Below are positions 13,511 through 22,188 of a stretch of 22,354 nucleotides of DNA, piece after piece. Both the position numbers and the translations under genes were made by a program. The stretch is from assembly GCA_002440975.1 (NCBI GenBank), contig DJWN01000082.1, positions 1 to 22,354 on the forward strand, in the 5' to 3' direction. Every line of letters starts with the position of its first letter. Positions within the stretch are counted from its first letter, which is position 1. The DNA comes from Bacteroidales bacterium UBA6229 (GTDB taxonomy: Bacteria; Bacteroidota; Bacteroidia; Bacteroidales; F082). The notes under the pieces were generated by a model. The model ran no database searches, was not told where the DNA came from, and worked only from the letters and a program-made list of their open reading frames with translations.

Positions 13511-15151
13511 TTAATAACCAGGATTTTGAACAATATTTGGGTTGGCAGCAACTTCTTCTGAAGGGATGGGGTAAACATTCAGGTGATTACTGGTCTGGGT
13601 TCCGTTATAAACGCCACCTTTCCATGCCCAGGTATAGGTCCCTCCTGTGAATTCTCCATAACGAATCATATCAGTACGACGTTGGCCTTCATAATAAAAT
13701 TCACGACCACGTTCGTCCAATAAAAATTTCTCATCAAGCTGGCCAGCTGTGATATTTCCAGAGGAATTACCATAAGCACGCTCTCTGATCCTATTAACAT
13801 CAGCAACTGCTGTTGCAAGGTCACCGGTTCTGTAGGCAGCCTCAGCACGCATCAAAATGGCATCGGCATAACGGAAGATCGGGAAATCAGTATCGGCATA
13901 AGCCAGATTGCTTGGAGGTGTTACAGTGTCGCCGGCATAACGGGCTGTAAATTTGTACACACCAATTCCATAATCTCCGCTTGATGAAGCACTTGGGATA
14001 TCAGGACTTTGTTTAACCCTAAGGTAAACCCGTTTGTCATTACTTTGGGTAAAGAATGGATCGGTGTCCCATGGAACAGGATTTCCGCCGTAAGTAGCCA
14101 AAGTGTCGATCATAACATTAAGGAAATGTTTGGTCGCTCTGTTTCCGTTCCAGTTAGTATTGGAGGTCAGCCCGTGAAATTTTTCAGCTCTCAGATAAAC
14201 AGCGTCGGAGCTGGATTCGATGATAAAGGTTGTACCAACATAACCCTGGATATTTGTTCCATCCTGTGCCCAGGCAAAGATCATTTCCTGATTGCCTCCG
14301 TCACGGCCGTTATCAGCACTAAAGTTTTTGCGGTAGTCAGGATCTAGTGAATAGGCACCACTATTGATTACCTTATTCGTATAAATCAGTGCACTGTCGT
14401 ATTTTGCTGTTTTGGTGTAAACTTCAGCGTTCAGGTATAATCTGGCAAGCAACATCCAGGCAGCACCTTTATCTGCATTAGGATAGGAAAAACCAGGCTC
14501 GCCCAGTTGGTCTTCGATACTGTGCAGTTCGGAAACAATATAGTTGAAGAGTTTGGTACGGGCAGTTTGGAAGTCTGTATCAAGTTGTGAAGGGTAAAAA
14601 TTTCCAACAATGTCATCTTCCGTAGTAAAAGGAGGATTTCCAAACAGATCGAGATACCAGTAATAAGCCAAAGCTCTTAGGAATCGGGCTTCTGCACGAT
14701 AGCGAATTATATCTGGTTCGGTACTTTCACTGGTAAGTCTGATGAAGTCGTTGGCATAAGTAATACTCAATCCCAGGCGTTGGTAAACAGCCGTAAGGAA
14801 TGGATTACTCGAACTCCATGTTTGGGTGTTGAGGTCGGCAATACCCACATCACCCCAGGCACAAATGGCTTCGTCGGTAGGTAATTCCTGAAGATTCCAC
14901 AAGGCCCTCATGGTAGTAAAGAAGTTTTCGTCGGGGGCTGTGATATCAGCACCGCCGTTTGCACCTTGTCCGGCAATAATGAAGCTGGCATAAACTTTTG
15001 CCATCACCTGTTCCATATAGGCAGGATCGTCAAACAGGTTTCCGGAGAGAATGGTGTTTGGATCTTTTGGTTTCACGTCGAGATCCTTCATACAGGAAGC
15101 GACCATCAAACCAGTAAAGATAACTGCTAGGATTAATATTTTCTTTTTCAT
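13511..15151 (-). CDS. SusD-like starch-binding lipoprotein
   Basis: 546 residues of the RagB/SusD family. Signal peptide with lipobox VASC (Cys20), followed by MKDLD. The family helical repeats are visible (TAVYQRLGLSITYANDFIR, RYRAEARFLRALAYYWYLDLFGNPPF) and so is the C-terminal family region (FRYADAILMRAEAAYRTG, YYEGQRRTDMIRYG). It caps the SusC barrel at the outer membrane and binds the oligosaccharide before import. It starts 20 nt after susC stops and ends 18 nt before susE begins, so it is in the same operon. The symbol susD is given by family; substrate specificity for starch comes from the neighbourhood, not from this sequence alone. Confidence 0.95.
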   Translation of the reverse strand: MKKKILILAVIFTGLMVASCMKDLDVKPKDPNTILSGNLFDDPAYMEQVMAKVYASFIIAGQGANGGADITAPDENFFTTMRALWNLQELPTDEAICAWGDVGIADLNTQTWSSSNPFLTAVYQRLGLSITYANDFIRLTSESTEPDIIRYRAEARFLRALAYYWYLDLFGNPPFTTEDDIVGNFYPSQLDTDFQTARTKLFNYIVSELHSIEDQLGEPGFSYPNADKGAAWMLLARLYLNAEVYTKTAKYDSALIYTNKVINSGAYSLDPDYRKNFSADNGRDGGNQEMIFAWAQDGTNIQGYVGTTFIIESSSDAVYLRAEKFHGLTSNTNWNGNRATKHFLNVMIDTLATYGGNPVPWDTDPFFTQSNDKRVYLRVKQSPDIPSASSSGDYGIGVYKFTARYAGDTVTPPSNLAYADTDFPIFRYADAILMRAEAAYRTGDLATAVADVNRIRERAYGNSSGNITAGQLDEKFLLDERGREFYYEGQRRTDMIRYGEFTGGTYTWAWKGGVYNGTQTSNHLNVYPIPSEEVAANPNIVQNPGY

Positions 15152-15171
15152 TTGAACTAATGTTTTTTAGA

Positions 15172-18129
15172 TTAATAACCAATGCTCACACCTAATAAGA
15201 AAGTACGTGGTCTGGGATAGAAATTGTTATCTATACCACCATCCACTTCCGGATCCAATCCGGAGTACTTGGTAATAGTGAACATATTTTGAACCGTAAA
15301 GCTCACACGTGCATTCAATTTTTTGTAGAAATCATTAAAGGTATATCCTACTGAGAAGTTATCCAGTTTAAAGAATGAGCCATTTTCAACAAAATAGTCG
15401 CTCGTGAACTGCCTTTTAATGAAACGTGTGTCATCAAGTAATTTAGTCTGATTACGCCAGTAACCGATCTGATACATCTGGTCGATAGAGGCTCCTGCTG
15501 CAACGGCATTGTAAACATAATTGCCAAGGCTAATGCGTGAGGAAGCAGCAACATCAAAGTTTTTGTAGTTAAAATAGAACGATAGCCCCATCAAATAGTC
15601 TGGTGCAGGATTCTTATAGATGTACTTGTCTGAATTGTCGCCACCAACAGCACCGCCATCACCCGAAAGGTCAACATATAAACCTTCGATTGGGTTGCCA
15701 TTGGCATCGTAAACCTGTTGATTCACAAAGAAGGAATAAGCAGGATAGCCAACCCTGGTAACTTGATTTTGGCCAGTGAAAGCATCACCATAAAGTACAC
15801 CAATAAAATCAGGATCGTCAGATGCAAGCAATTTTGTGATTTTATTTTCATTGTAGGTAAGGTTAAACCCGATATTTAACGACATATCAGGTTTTGATAT
15901 CGGAATCAAATTTAAGTTTAACTCTGCTCCTTTATTTTCAAGACTACCGATATTTGTTAACAAACGATTGGAAAAATTACTTCCGGTTGGAACTGTAATT
16001 TCGTTAAGCAAATCTTCAGTAACCCTTTTGTAGAGGTCAAACGAGCCGGTTATCCTGTCGTTGAAAAATCCAAAATCAATACCGATGTTTTGGGTTGTGG
16101 TTTCTTCCCATTTGATATCGGGATCGAAAGCACTAGGCCTAAGCGTTGGAATGTAATGGCCATTAATGTAGTAATAACTTCCTTCTGATGAGGTTATGTA
16201 CCGTGCCATGTATGGATAATAAGAACCAACATCCTGCTGACCGGTGATACCCCACCCAATGCGTAATTTCAGATCAGAGAGCACTTCAACATCTTTCAGG
16301 AAAGCTTCTTCATTGATTTTCCATGCGAAGGCAGCAGCAGGGAATATACCCCAGCGGTTGTCTTCCGAAAAACGTGATGAACCATCGTTACGAAGTGTGA
16401 AAGTTACTAAGTATTTTTCCATGAAGGTATAGTTCAAACGTCCAAAAAATGAAACCAGGAAATTCTCATTGTAAAAGCTTGAACTATCAGTTTTTTGATA
16501 CGGGTGAGCATCGTCAACAATACCGCGGGTGTAATTGTCGCCTTCAACTTTAAAATGTTGCCACGAGTAACCGGCAGTAGCATCGATACGGCTTTGGATT
16601 TGTTTCAGATCTTTGGTATAGCTCAGGTAAAAATCAAGCAGGTCGTTGCTGTTTTTGCCCGTATAGTCGGTTAGTCTTCCCCACAATGGGCTGGTAATTA
16701 CTGAAGGTGAAGTGGTTGGGCGGTTGTTGTGACCTTCGCTCTTTGTGAAGTCGGTAGCTAAATTCAAATTAGCTTTCAATCCTTTGACAAAAGGCATGCT
16801 ATAGTCGAATTGAATGTTTCCGATGAATCTGTTTACAACTGAGCGGTTGTCGGCAGCTAATGCCTGTTCCACCGGATTAGGTGTGCCCAGGTTGGCATCA
16901 TAATTCGACCATTGAAAATAGCCGGCTGAGTTAGGATTGCCATCCATAACAGGGCGGGTAGGACTCATATTAATAGAACTTCCCACAGCACCATTATCAC
17001 CAAAGTTATGATTTGTATTCATGCCTTTGGCGTTGATATTCACTTTAAGTGTGTTATCAAAGAAGGATGGGGTGAGGTTAACAGCACCTGTAACTCTTTG
17101 CATGTCTGTGTTTTCCAGGATACCCCGCTGGTCGGTATAACCTAACGAAACACGATAGGGCAGATTTTTATACGAACCTGACAGCCCGATATTGTGGTCG
17201 TGCGATACTGCAGTGCGGAAAATTTCGTCCTGCCAGTCAGTGTTTTCTTTTCCAAGTTTCAGGTAGCTGTCGGCTCCAAAAATGTCGTGATAATCATAGG
17301 CTATCTTACGCATTTCGTCGCCCGAATACACATCAACAAATGCTGTAGGTGCCGAAATAGATACATTACCGTTATAGGTAAGTTTAAGCGGTGAGCCTAT
17401 GGTACTTTTTTTTGTGGTAATCAATATTACTCCGTTGGAGGCGCGGGATCCATAAATGGCAGTGGCCGAAGCATCTTTGAGAACGGTGAATGATTCAATG
17501 TCATTTGGGTTAACAAACGACAGGAAGTTAGAACTTCCGGAAACGTTATGGTTGTCAATTGGGATTCCGTCAACGATAATCAATGGATCATTTGAGGCAT
17601 TGAGTGAGGAGCCACCCCTGATACGAATTGTTGATCCGCTTCCGGGAGCACCTCCTGTTGAGGTGATTACCACACCGGCAGCTTTACCAACAAGAAGATC
17701 CTGTGGAGAGGTGATAACACCCCGGTTGAACTCCTTTGTACTTACTGTTGAAATAGAACCTGTGGCGTCACCTTTTTTTACCTGGCCATAACCAATCACA
17801 ACAACTTCGCCAAGCCGGGTAACTGCTGGTTCAAGATTAACAATAATTTTGGCTGAGGATTGTACCGTTACCAATTGTTTTTGATAACCGACATAGCTAA
17901 ACTCCAGCACGCTCCCTACACTGACATCAATGGAAAAATTACCATCAATATCCGTTGTAGTGCCAGATGTAGTGTTTTGAACCAAAACAGTAACACCCGG
18001 CAAAGAACTTCCATCTACGGCGTCAAATACGGTTCCACTTGCTGTGATTTCCTGTCCGACGGCTGTCAGTGAAAACACAGCAAGTAATAAAACCATAACA
18101 CCTTTTAGAAAAGTAAAATGCTTGTTCAT
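15172..18129 (-). CDS. SusC-like TonB-dependent outer-membrane transporter
   Basis: 985 residues. Signal peptide cleaved after about residue 25 (TAVG/QE). A carboxypeptidase-regulatory-like domain follows at about 28-103 (GTVFDAVDGSSLPGVTVLVQ, SYVGYQKQ), then the TonB-box-like EVVVIGYG (about 108-115), a plug domain with DPLIIVDGIPID, and a beta-barrel ending in the aromatic GVSIGY. No extra N-terminal signalling (STN) domain is present, so it should not act through an anti-sigma factor. It imports oligosaccharides together with SusD, powered by TonB. It is first in the operon, with a long (about 500 nt) divergent intergenic region upstream carrying a palindrome and a LacI-type operator. Confidence 0.95.
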   Translation of the reverse strand: MNKHFTFLKGVMVLLLAVFSLTAVGQEITASGTVFDAVDGSSLPGVTVLVQNTTSGTTTDIDGNFSIDVSVGSVLEFSYVGYQKQLVTVQSSAKIIVNLEPAVTRLGEVVVIGYGQVKKGDATGSISTVSTKEFNRGVITSPQDLLVGKAAGVVITSTGGAPGSGSTIRIRGGSSLNASNDPLIIVDGIPIDNHNVSGSSNFLSFVNPNDIESFTVLKDASATAIYGSRASNGVILITTKKSTIGSPLKLTYNGNVSISAPTAFVDVYSGDEMRKIAYDYHDIFGADSYLKLGKENTDWQDEIFRTAVSHDHNIGLSGSYKNLPYRVSLGYTDQRGILENTDMQRVTGAVNLTPSFFDNTLKVNINAKGMNTNHNFGDNGAVGSSINMSPTRPVMDGNPNSAGYFQWSNYDANLGTPNPVEQALAADNRSVVNRFIGNIQFDYSMPFVKGLKANLNLATDFTKSEGHNNRPTTSPSVITSPLWGRLTDYTGKNSNDLLDFYLSYTKDLKQIQSRIDATAGYSWQHFKVEGDNYTRGIVDDAHPYQKTDSSSFYNENFLVSFFGRLNYTFMEKYLVTFTLRNDGSSRFSEDNRWGIFPAAAFAWKINEEAFLKDVEVLSDLKLRIGWGITGQQDVGSYYPYMARYITSSEGSYYYINGHYIPTLRPSAFDPDIKWEETTTQNIGIDFGFFNDRITGSFDLYKRVTEDLLNEITVPTGSNFSNRLLTNIGSLENKGAELNLNLIPISKPDMSLNIGFNLTYNENKITKLLASDDPDFIGVLYGDAFTGQNQVTRVGYPAYSFFVNQQVYDANGNPIEGLYVDLSGDGGAVGGDNSDKYIYKNPAPDYLMGLSFYFNYKNFDVAASSRISLGNYVYNAVAAGASIDQMYQIGYWRNQTKLLDDTRFIKRQFTSDYFVENGSFFKLDNFSVGYTFNDFYKKLNARVSFTVQNMFTITKYSGLDPEVDGGIDNNFYPRPRTFLLGVSIGY

Positions 18130-18199
18130 AAATAAATGATGTTTAAGGTTAGTGAATGAATTAATGTGATAAAATTCTTGTCAATTTTTTTCGATTGTG

Positions 18200-18223
18200 T
18201 AAATATACATAACATATATGTTA
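18200..18223 (-). promoter_or_regulatory. Probable susC promoter with perfect palindrome
   Basis: On the minus strand TATATTTA (18200-18207) is one base from the TAnnTTTG consensus and about 70 nt upstream of the susC ATG. Immediately upstream is a perfect 14-bp palindrome TAACATATATGTTA (18210-18223), located between the -33 and -7 positions, as an operator would be. Its sequence is unlike LacI-type sites, so another regulator may use it. Confidence 0.45.
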
Positions 18224-18262
18224 AGGTTTAAGAAATTGTTAAAATCTATTAATGATGATCAT

Positions 18263-18276
18263 TTCAAACGATTGCA
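18263..18276. promoter_or_regulatory. LacI-type operator in the susC/amylase region
   Basis: TTCAAACGATTGCA fits the LacI/GalR-family operator pattern TGNAANCGNTTNCA at 9 of its 10 specified positions. The core CAAACGATTG recurs upstream of the local lacI-type gene (20542-20551). It lies about 60-75 nt upstream of the predicted susC start of transcription, so it could serve activation or long-range repression. Confidence 0.65.
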
Positions 18277-18571
18277 TTTTTCGGTGAAATTATTTCTGTT
18301 TGCGTTTTATTGATTTACTTCTTGTTTTTTGGGGTATCAGATGTTTAGTGTGATGATCGAAATTGAAAGGCGAAAAGCATGTAATAAAACAGCAGAAACA
18401 CTTGAATCTTTATGGTTGCAATTTATTTACCCATGATTTTGTATTTTTTGGTGTTGTTTACAATTCGAAGAATTTCCGGTTCAATAATTGCCTCGAAAAA
18501 CAGAAAATTAGAACTTTGGTTCGTGTAAAGATACAACATCATCAGATAATACCTGAACATTTTTCTTAATA

Positions 18572-18599
18572 TTGGATATTCTTTTAACAAGAGTATTTG
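18572..18599 (+). promoter_or_regulatory. Weak candidate promoter of the amylase gene
   Basis: TTGG at 18572-18575 and TATTTG at 18594-18599 are separated by 18 nt and resemble degenerate -33 and -7 elements. The implied leader to the ATG at 18630 is about 25 nt. No exact TAnnTTTG box is present. Confidence 0.3.
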
Positions 18600-18629
18600 T
18601 TTCGATACCAGTTAATAAAAAATTGTGAT

Positions 18630-20483
18630 ATGAAAGTGCTTACCTCTTTTACGCTGCTGTTTCTTGTCTCATTAAATCTTGGTTCTCAAACTAAAGACCC
18701 ACTACAGGCAACCCCCGATTGGGCAAAGGATGTTATTTGGTATCAGATCTTTGTTGAGCGTTTCCGAAATGGCGATCCTTCAAACGATCCAACACCTGAA
18801 ACCATGCATGTTTCATCGAATTTTGAGGACATCCCCTCCAATTGGGCCATAACGCCCTGGACATCCGATTGGTATAAGCCCGACAACTGGGCAACTGAGA
18901 TGTCATCCGATTTTTACGGGCAGCTACAGCTCAGGAGATATGGTGGCGATTTGCAGGGTGTGATTGATAAGATTGATTATTTGGTTGACCTGGGAATCAC
19001 GGCAGTGTATTTTAATCCCTTGAATGATGCACCTTCCTTGCATAAATACGATGCACGGAATTACAGGCATATCGATGTAAACTTTGGTCCTGATCCTGAA
19101 GGTGACTTGAAGCAGATCATGGCCGAAAATCCGGCTGATCCGGCCACCTGGCAATGGACCTCAGCCGATTTAATGTTTTTGCATCTTGTAGAGGCTCTTC
19201 ATCAGAAAGGGATTCGGGTTATTTTGGACTATTCGTGGAATCATACAGGGGTCGATTTTTGGGCATGGAAAGATGTTGTAAAAAATCAGGAATCTTCTGC
19301 GTACGCCAAATGGTACGAAATCAAACATTTTGATGATCCCGGCACTGCAGAGGATGAGTTTGAATACTCCGGATGGATTGGAATAAGTAGTTTACCTGAG
19401 TTGCGAAAGGTTGATACCCGGGTTGGGCATTCATCAGGAATTCCATATGAGGGAAACCTTGACCCGGAGGCGAAAGCCCATATTTTTGAAGTTAGCCGCC
19501 GATGGCTGGCACCTATGGGCGATACAAGCCGGGGCATTGACGGCTTCAGACTGGATGTAGCTGATCATGTTCCGATGGGTTTTTGGAGAGATTATCGCAG
19601 GTTTGTTCGAAGCATCAATCCTCAGGCTTACCTGGTGGGCGAGTTGTGGTGGAAACAATTCCCTGATCATTTGATGGATCCTTCGCCTTATTTGAAAGGA
19701 GACGTTTTTGATGCAGCGATGTTTTATCAGGTTTACCGGCCGGCACGTTATTTTTTTGCAAAGACAGATTACGATATTACCGCCGATCAGCTGGTTGACA
19801 GTCTGACTTACCAATGGTTGCGACTTCGGCCCGAAGTGATTCAGGTGATGATGAATACGGCTTCTACACACGATTCTCCCAGGTTGTTGAGCTCTTTCGG
19901 GAATCGCAGAAAATACAAATATCGCGCAAAGCCAAACGATGACCCTGAATATAACACAGCAAGACCTTCAGCTGAAACGTATCAGCGGTTAAAGCTTTAT
20001 TTGTTGTTTCAGTTTACGATTCCCGGCAATCCGCACATCTGGAATGGAGAGGAAATGGGCATGTGGGGAGCCGACGATCCCGATTGCCGAAAACCTTTGT
20101 GGTGGCCCGATTTGAGTTTTGAACCGGAGCGAATCTCCAATATCCGGTCGCAAATTGCCGGTTTTGATACGGTTGGTTTTAATCAGGAGATGCATGACTA
20201 TTATAAACTACTTACCAGCCTAAGAAAATCTGCCAAATCGCTGGCTACTACCGATATCAGTTTTGTTTTGGCCGAGGATAAAAAATTGGTTTATCTCAGA
20301 GGAAACCAGAACGAAAGGGTATTGGTGGCATTTAACCTCAGCGATGAAGTTATGACTTATACAATTCCACCTGTGAAAAAGAAAACCGTCTTGTTTGGTG
20401 ATGTAAAAAGTCTGGTCAGTGATGAACTAATTCTCGAGCCACTTCAGGCTGTGGCCGTTCAGCTTGAAGGAGAGTTTGAGTAG
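18630..20483 (+). CDS. Secreted GH13 alpha-amylase-family hydrolase
   Basis: 617 residues from the ATG at 18630. A TTG start 33 nt earlier would hide the signal peptide, so the ATG is preferred. The N-terminus MKVLTSFTLLFLVSLNLGSQ is a signal peptide without lipobox Cys, placing the enzyme in the periplasm. The GH13 core starts at DVIWYQIFVERFRNGD. Conserved regions are DYSWNHTG (region I), GIDGFRLDVADH with nucleophile Asp309, LVGELWW with acid/base Glu338, and STHDSPR with Asp415 as transition-state stabiliser; all are intact. A C-terminal beta domain covers about 520-617. It resembles neopullulanase or cyclomaltodextrinase-type enzymes (the SusA role), cutting imported oligosaccharides. 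It is divergent from susC and followed by the lacI-type gene. The exact bond specificity is not readable here. Confidence 0.92.
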   Translation: MKVLTSFTLLFLVSLNLGSQTKDPLQATPDWAKDVIWYQIFVERFRNGDPSNDPTPETMHVSSNFEDIPSNWAITPWTSDWYKPDNWATEMSSDFYGQLQLRRYGGDLQGVIDKIDYLVDLGITAVYFNPLNDAPSLHKYDARNYRHIDVNFGPDPEGDLKQIMAENPADPATWQWTSADLMFLHLVEALHQKGIRVILDYSWNHTGVDFWAWKDVVKNQESSAYAKWYEIKHFDDPGTAEDEFEYSGWIGISSLPELRKVDTRVGHSSGIPYEGNLDPEAKAHIFEVSRRWLAPMGDTSRGIDGFRLDVADHVPMGFWRDYRRFVRSINPQAYLVGELWWKQFPDHLMDPSPYLKGDVFDAAMFYQVYRPARYFFAKTDYDITADQLVDSLTYQWLRLRPEVIQVMMNTASTHDSPRLLSSFGNRRKYKYRAKPNDDPEYNTARPSAETYQRLKLYLLFQFTIPGNPHIWNGEEMGMWGADDPDCRKPLWWPDLSFEPERISNIRSQIAGFDTVGFNQEMHDYYKLLTSLRKSAKSLATTDISFVLAEDKKLVYLRGNQNERVLVAFNLSDEVMTYTIPPVKKKTVLFGDVKSLVSDELILEPLQAVAVQLEGEFE

Positions 20484-20539
20484 GAGTTTCGCGTATTACA
20501 CAGCAATAATCAGACTCTCACCTGCTTCCATTGTTACTG

Positions 20540-20553
20540 CGCAAACGATTGAA
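20540..20553. promoter_or_regulatory. LacI-type operator upstream of the regulator gene
   Basis: The core CAAACGATTG (20542-20551) is identical to that at 18265-18274, and the reverse complement extends the match as ATTTCAA.CG.TTGC. It lies just upstream of the -33 element of the lacI-type gene, suggesting autoregulation. Confidence 0.65.
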
Positions 20554-20566
20554 ATTAATTGCTCAA

Positions 20567-20599
20567 TTTGCTTTTGCATCCTAAAGTGCATTAAATTTG
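20567..20599 (+). promoter_or_regulatory. Promoter of the LacI-family regulator gene
   Basis: A -33 TTTG at 20567-20570 and an exact -7 box TAAATTTG at 20592-20599 are separated by 21 nt, within the Bacteroidota norm. The leader to the ATG at 20659 is about 55 nt. Confidence 0.7.
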
Positions 20600-20658
20600 T
20601 ATCTTTATAGCCAATATATAATGCTGTAAACAAACCAAAAATCGAAAAAGCACTTTAC

Positions 20659-21672
20659 ATGAAACGCCAGATCACCATCAAAGATATTGCATTAAAACTG
20701 GGATTATCCACCTCAACTGTTTCCAGAGCACTTAAAGATCATCCCGATATCAGCCCAAAAACACGGGCAGCTGTCAAAGAGCTTGCTGCTTTGCTTGGTT
20801 ACAGGCCTAACCGCATTGCCTTGAATCTGCGGAATAATTCTACCAGTACGATTGGATTGATTATTCCAGAAATTGAGCATTATTTCTTTTCAGCCATCAT
20901 CAACGGCATCGAAGAAGTGGCTTACAAAAATGATTACAGCGTGATGGTGTTTCAAAGTAATGAAAGCTACAAACGCGAGGTAATCAATACACAGGCTGTG
21001 CTTACCAACCGTGTGGATGGTGTGCTGGTGTCGTTTTCAAAGGAAACCAACGACTTTTCTCATTTCCAGAAACTGATCGATAACGAAATTCCGGTGGTAT
21101 TTTTCGATCGCGTGATCGATGAGTTGCAGGCTGATCAGGTGGTGGCTGATGATTACCAGGGAGCTTTTCTGGCTGTGAATCATCTGATAGAAAAAGGCTG
21201 CAAGCGTATTGCACATTTTGCTGCTCCTCAGCATCTGGCTATCGGCAAAAGCCGGTTGTCGGGCTATCACGATGCCCTGCTCAAGCACAATATCCCATTC
21301 GATCAAAGTTTGGTTGTTTTGGCTGATACTTTTGATAGTGCCCGTAAATCGGCACACGACATTTTGCGGCGGGCCGACTATCCCACGGGTTTTTTTGCTG
21401 TGAATGATATGGCTGCCATTGCCATTATCAAAGAGGCCAAACACCTTGGATTGCACGTGCCGGAAGATATTAAAGTTGTTGGTTTTGAGAATAGTAAATC
21501 AGCTGCCATCAGTGAGCCAGAGCTTACCACCGTAGATCAGTTTGGATTTGAGCTGGGACGCGAAGCCTGTCAGTTGTTGCTCAAAAGGCTCAAAAACGAA
21601 GAGAACGAAACAAGCTTTAAACCTATAAAAAAAGTAATCAAAACCAGATTGGTAGTGAGGAGTTCGACCTGA
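20659..21672 (+). CDS. LacI-family transcriptional regulator of the glycan locus
   Basis: 337 residues. N-terminal LacI helix-turn-helix (about 4-50: TIKDIALKLGLSTSTVSRALKD and the hinge helix region GYRPNRIALNLR), then a periplasmic-binding-protein-like sugar-sensing domain (about 60-337) with typical GLIIPEIEHYFFSAIINGIE and DGVLVSFSKE blocks. It follows the amylase gene by 175 nt, with its own promoter. Two matching operators are in the locus, one ahead of its own promoter and one ahead of susC, so it probably controls both. In the prototype Sus locus the regulator is the unrelated membrane protein SusR, so this locus follows the LacI-type scheme seen in other Bacteroidota. Whether it represses or activates is not decided by the sequence. 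Confidence 0.93.
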   Translation: MKRQITIKDIALKLGLSTSTVSRALKDHPDISPKTRAAVKELAALLGYRPNRIALNLRNNSTSTIGLIIPEIEHYFFSAIINGIEEVAYKNDYSVMVFQSNESYKREVINTQAVLTNRVDGVLVSFSKETNDFSHFQKLIDNEIPVVFFDRVIDELQADQVVADDYQGAFLAVNHLIEKGCKRIAHFAAPQHLAIGKSRLSGYHDALLKHNIPFDQSLVVLADTFDSARKSAHDILRRADYPTGFFAVNDMAAIAIIKEAKHLGLHVPEDIKVVGFENSKSAAISEPELTTVDQFGFELGREACQLLLKRLKNEENETSFKPIKKVIKTRLVVRSST

Positions 21673-22188
21673 AAATTCAACAATCAAGGCAGCGCATTGT
21701 CTGCCAGTGTGTTGCTGCCATCCTTGAATTTATGAATTTGTTGCCAAAGCAGGGATGAATATTCACAAGGTAAGGGCATCGTAATTTTGTCATTTTAGCA
21801 TATTGTCGAACTAAATCCCGCTATCACGGGACATCTTTTTTTTGACGCAAAGGAAGTGTTTTGTATTTTTATGAGATTCAAACTAACCTCATTTACAATA
21901 AATAAATAGAAATGTTCCCACTCAGGTTGGGCAAGCTATGTTGACAGTCGAATGATTCGACAAAGTATTCAAAACCCTTCAGCAGCAGCAAGTAATGCTA
22001 AAGGGGGCAGAGCACCTTTAGTAATTATTTCCTCATAAATAATTGTCCCTTCAAAAACTGTCTCTTAATAGCGGATAGCCAGGAAGTTGTCTGATGCAAG
22101 GCATGCAATATGAGTCGCTGTTGGCAACTGGGCATTATTGCTTTAAGTAATTGATTAAATAAAATGTTTACAATGGGTTTAATGTGAT
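21673..22188. other. Non-coding gap with several hairpins
   Basis: No credible gene is seen. A bulged hairpin lies just after the regulator stop (CAAGGCAGC at 21685-21693 with GCTG...CCTTG at 21714-21726) but lacks a T-run. GTCGAAT-G-ATTCGAC at 21947-21961 is a perfect 7+1+7 palindrome. CTAAAGG (21998-22004)/CCTTTAG (22015-22021) is a further stem. The terminator at 21816-21843 is listed separately. Confidence 0.5.
21816..21843 (+). terminator. Probable terminator downstream of the LacI-family gene
   Basis: TCCCG, loop CTATCA, CGGGA forms a 5-bp GC-rich stem, then CATC and a run of eight T. The stem and following CAT resemble the nested hairpins of the left-end repeats (TCCCGA...TCGGGACAT). 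Confidence 0.6.

Larger units (their letters stand above)
18130..18629. other. Divergent susC/amylase regulatory region
   Basis: 500 nt with no credible gene; the open frame at 18363-18569 has no homology that I can recognise. It holds, from the susC side, a near-consensus -7 box, the palindrome TAACATATATGTTA, a LacI-type operator and, near the amylase start, a weak promoter. These are listed separately. Confidence 0.6.

Noticed and set aside
18363..18569. 68-residue open frame in the susC/amylase gap
   Set aside because: No recognisable motif, no ribosome binding site, and it lies in a divergent regulatory region; likely chance.
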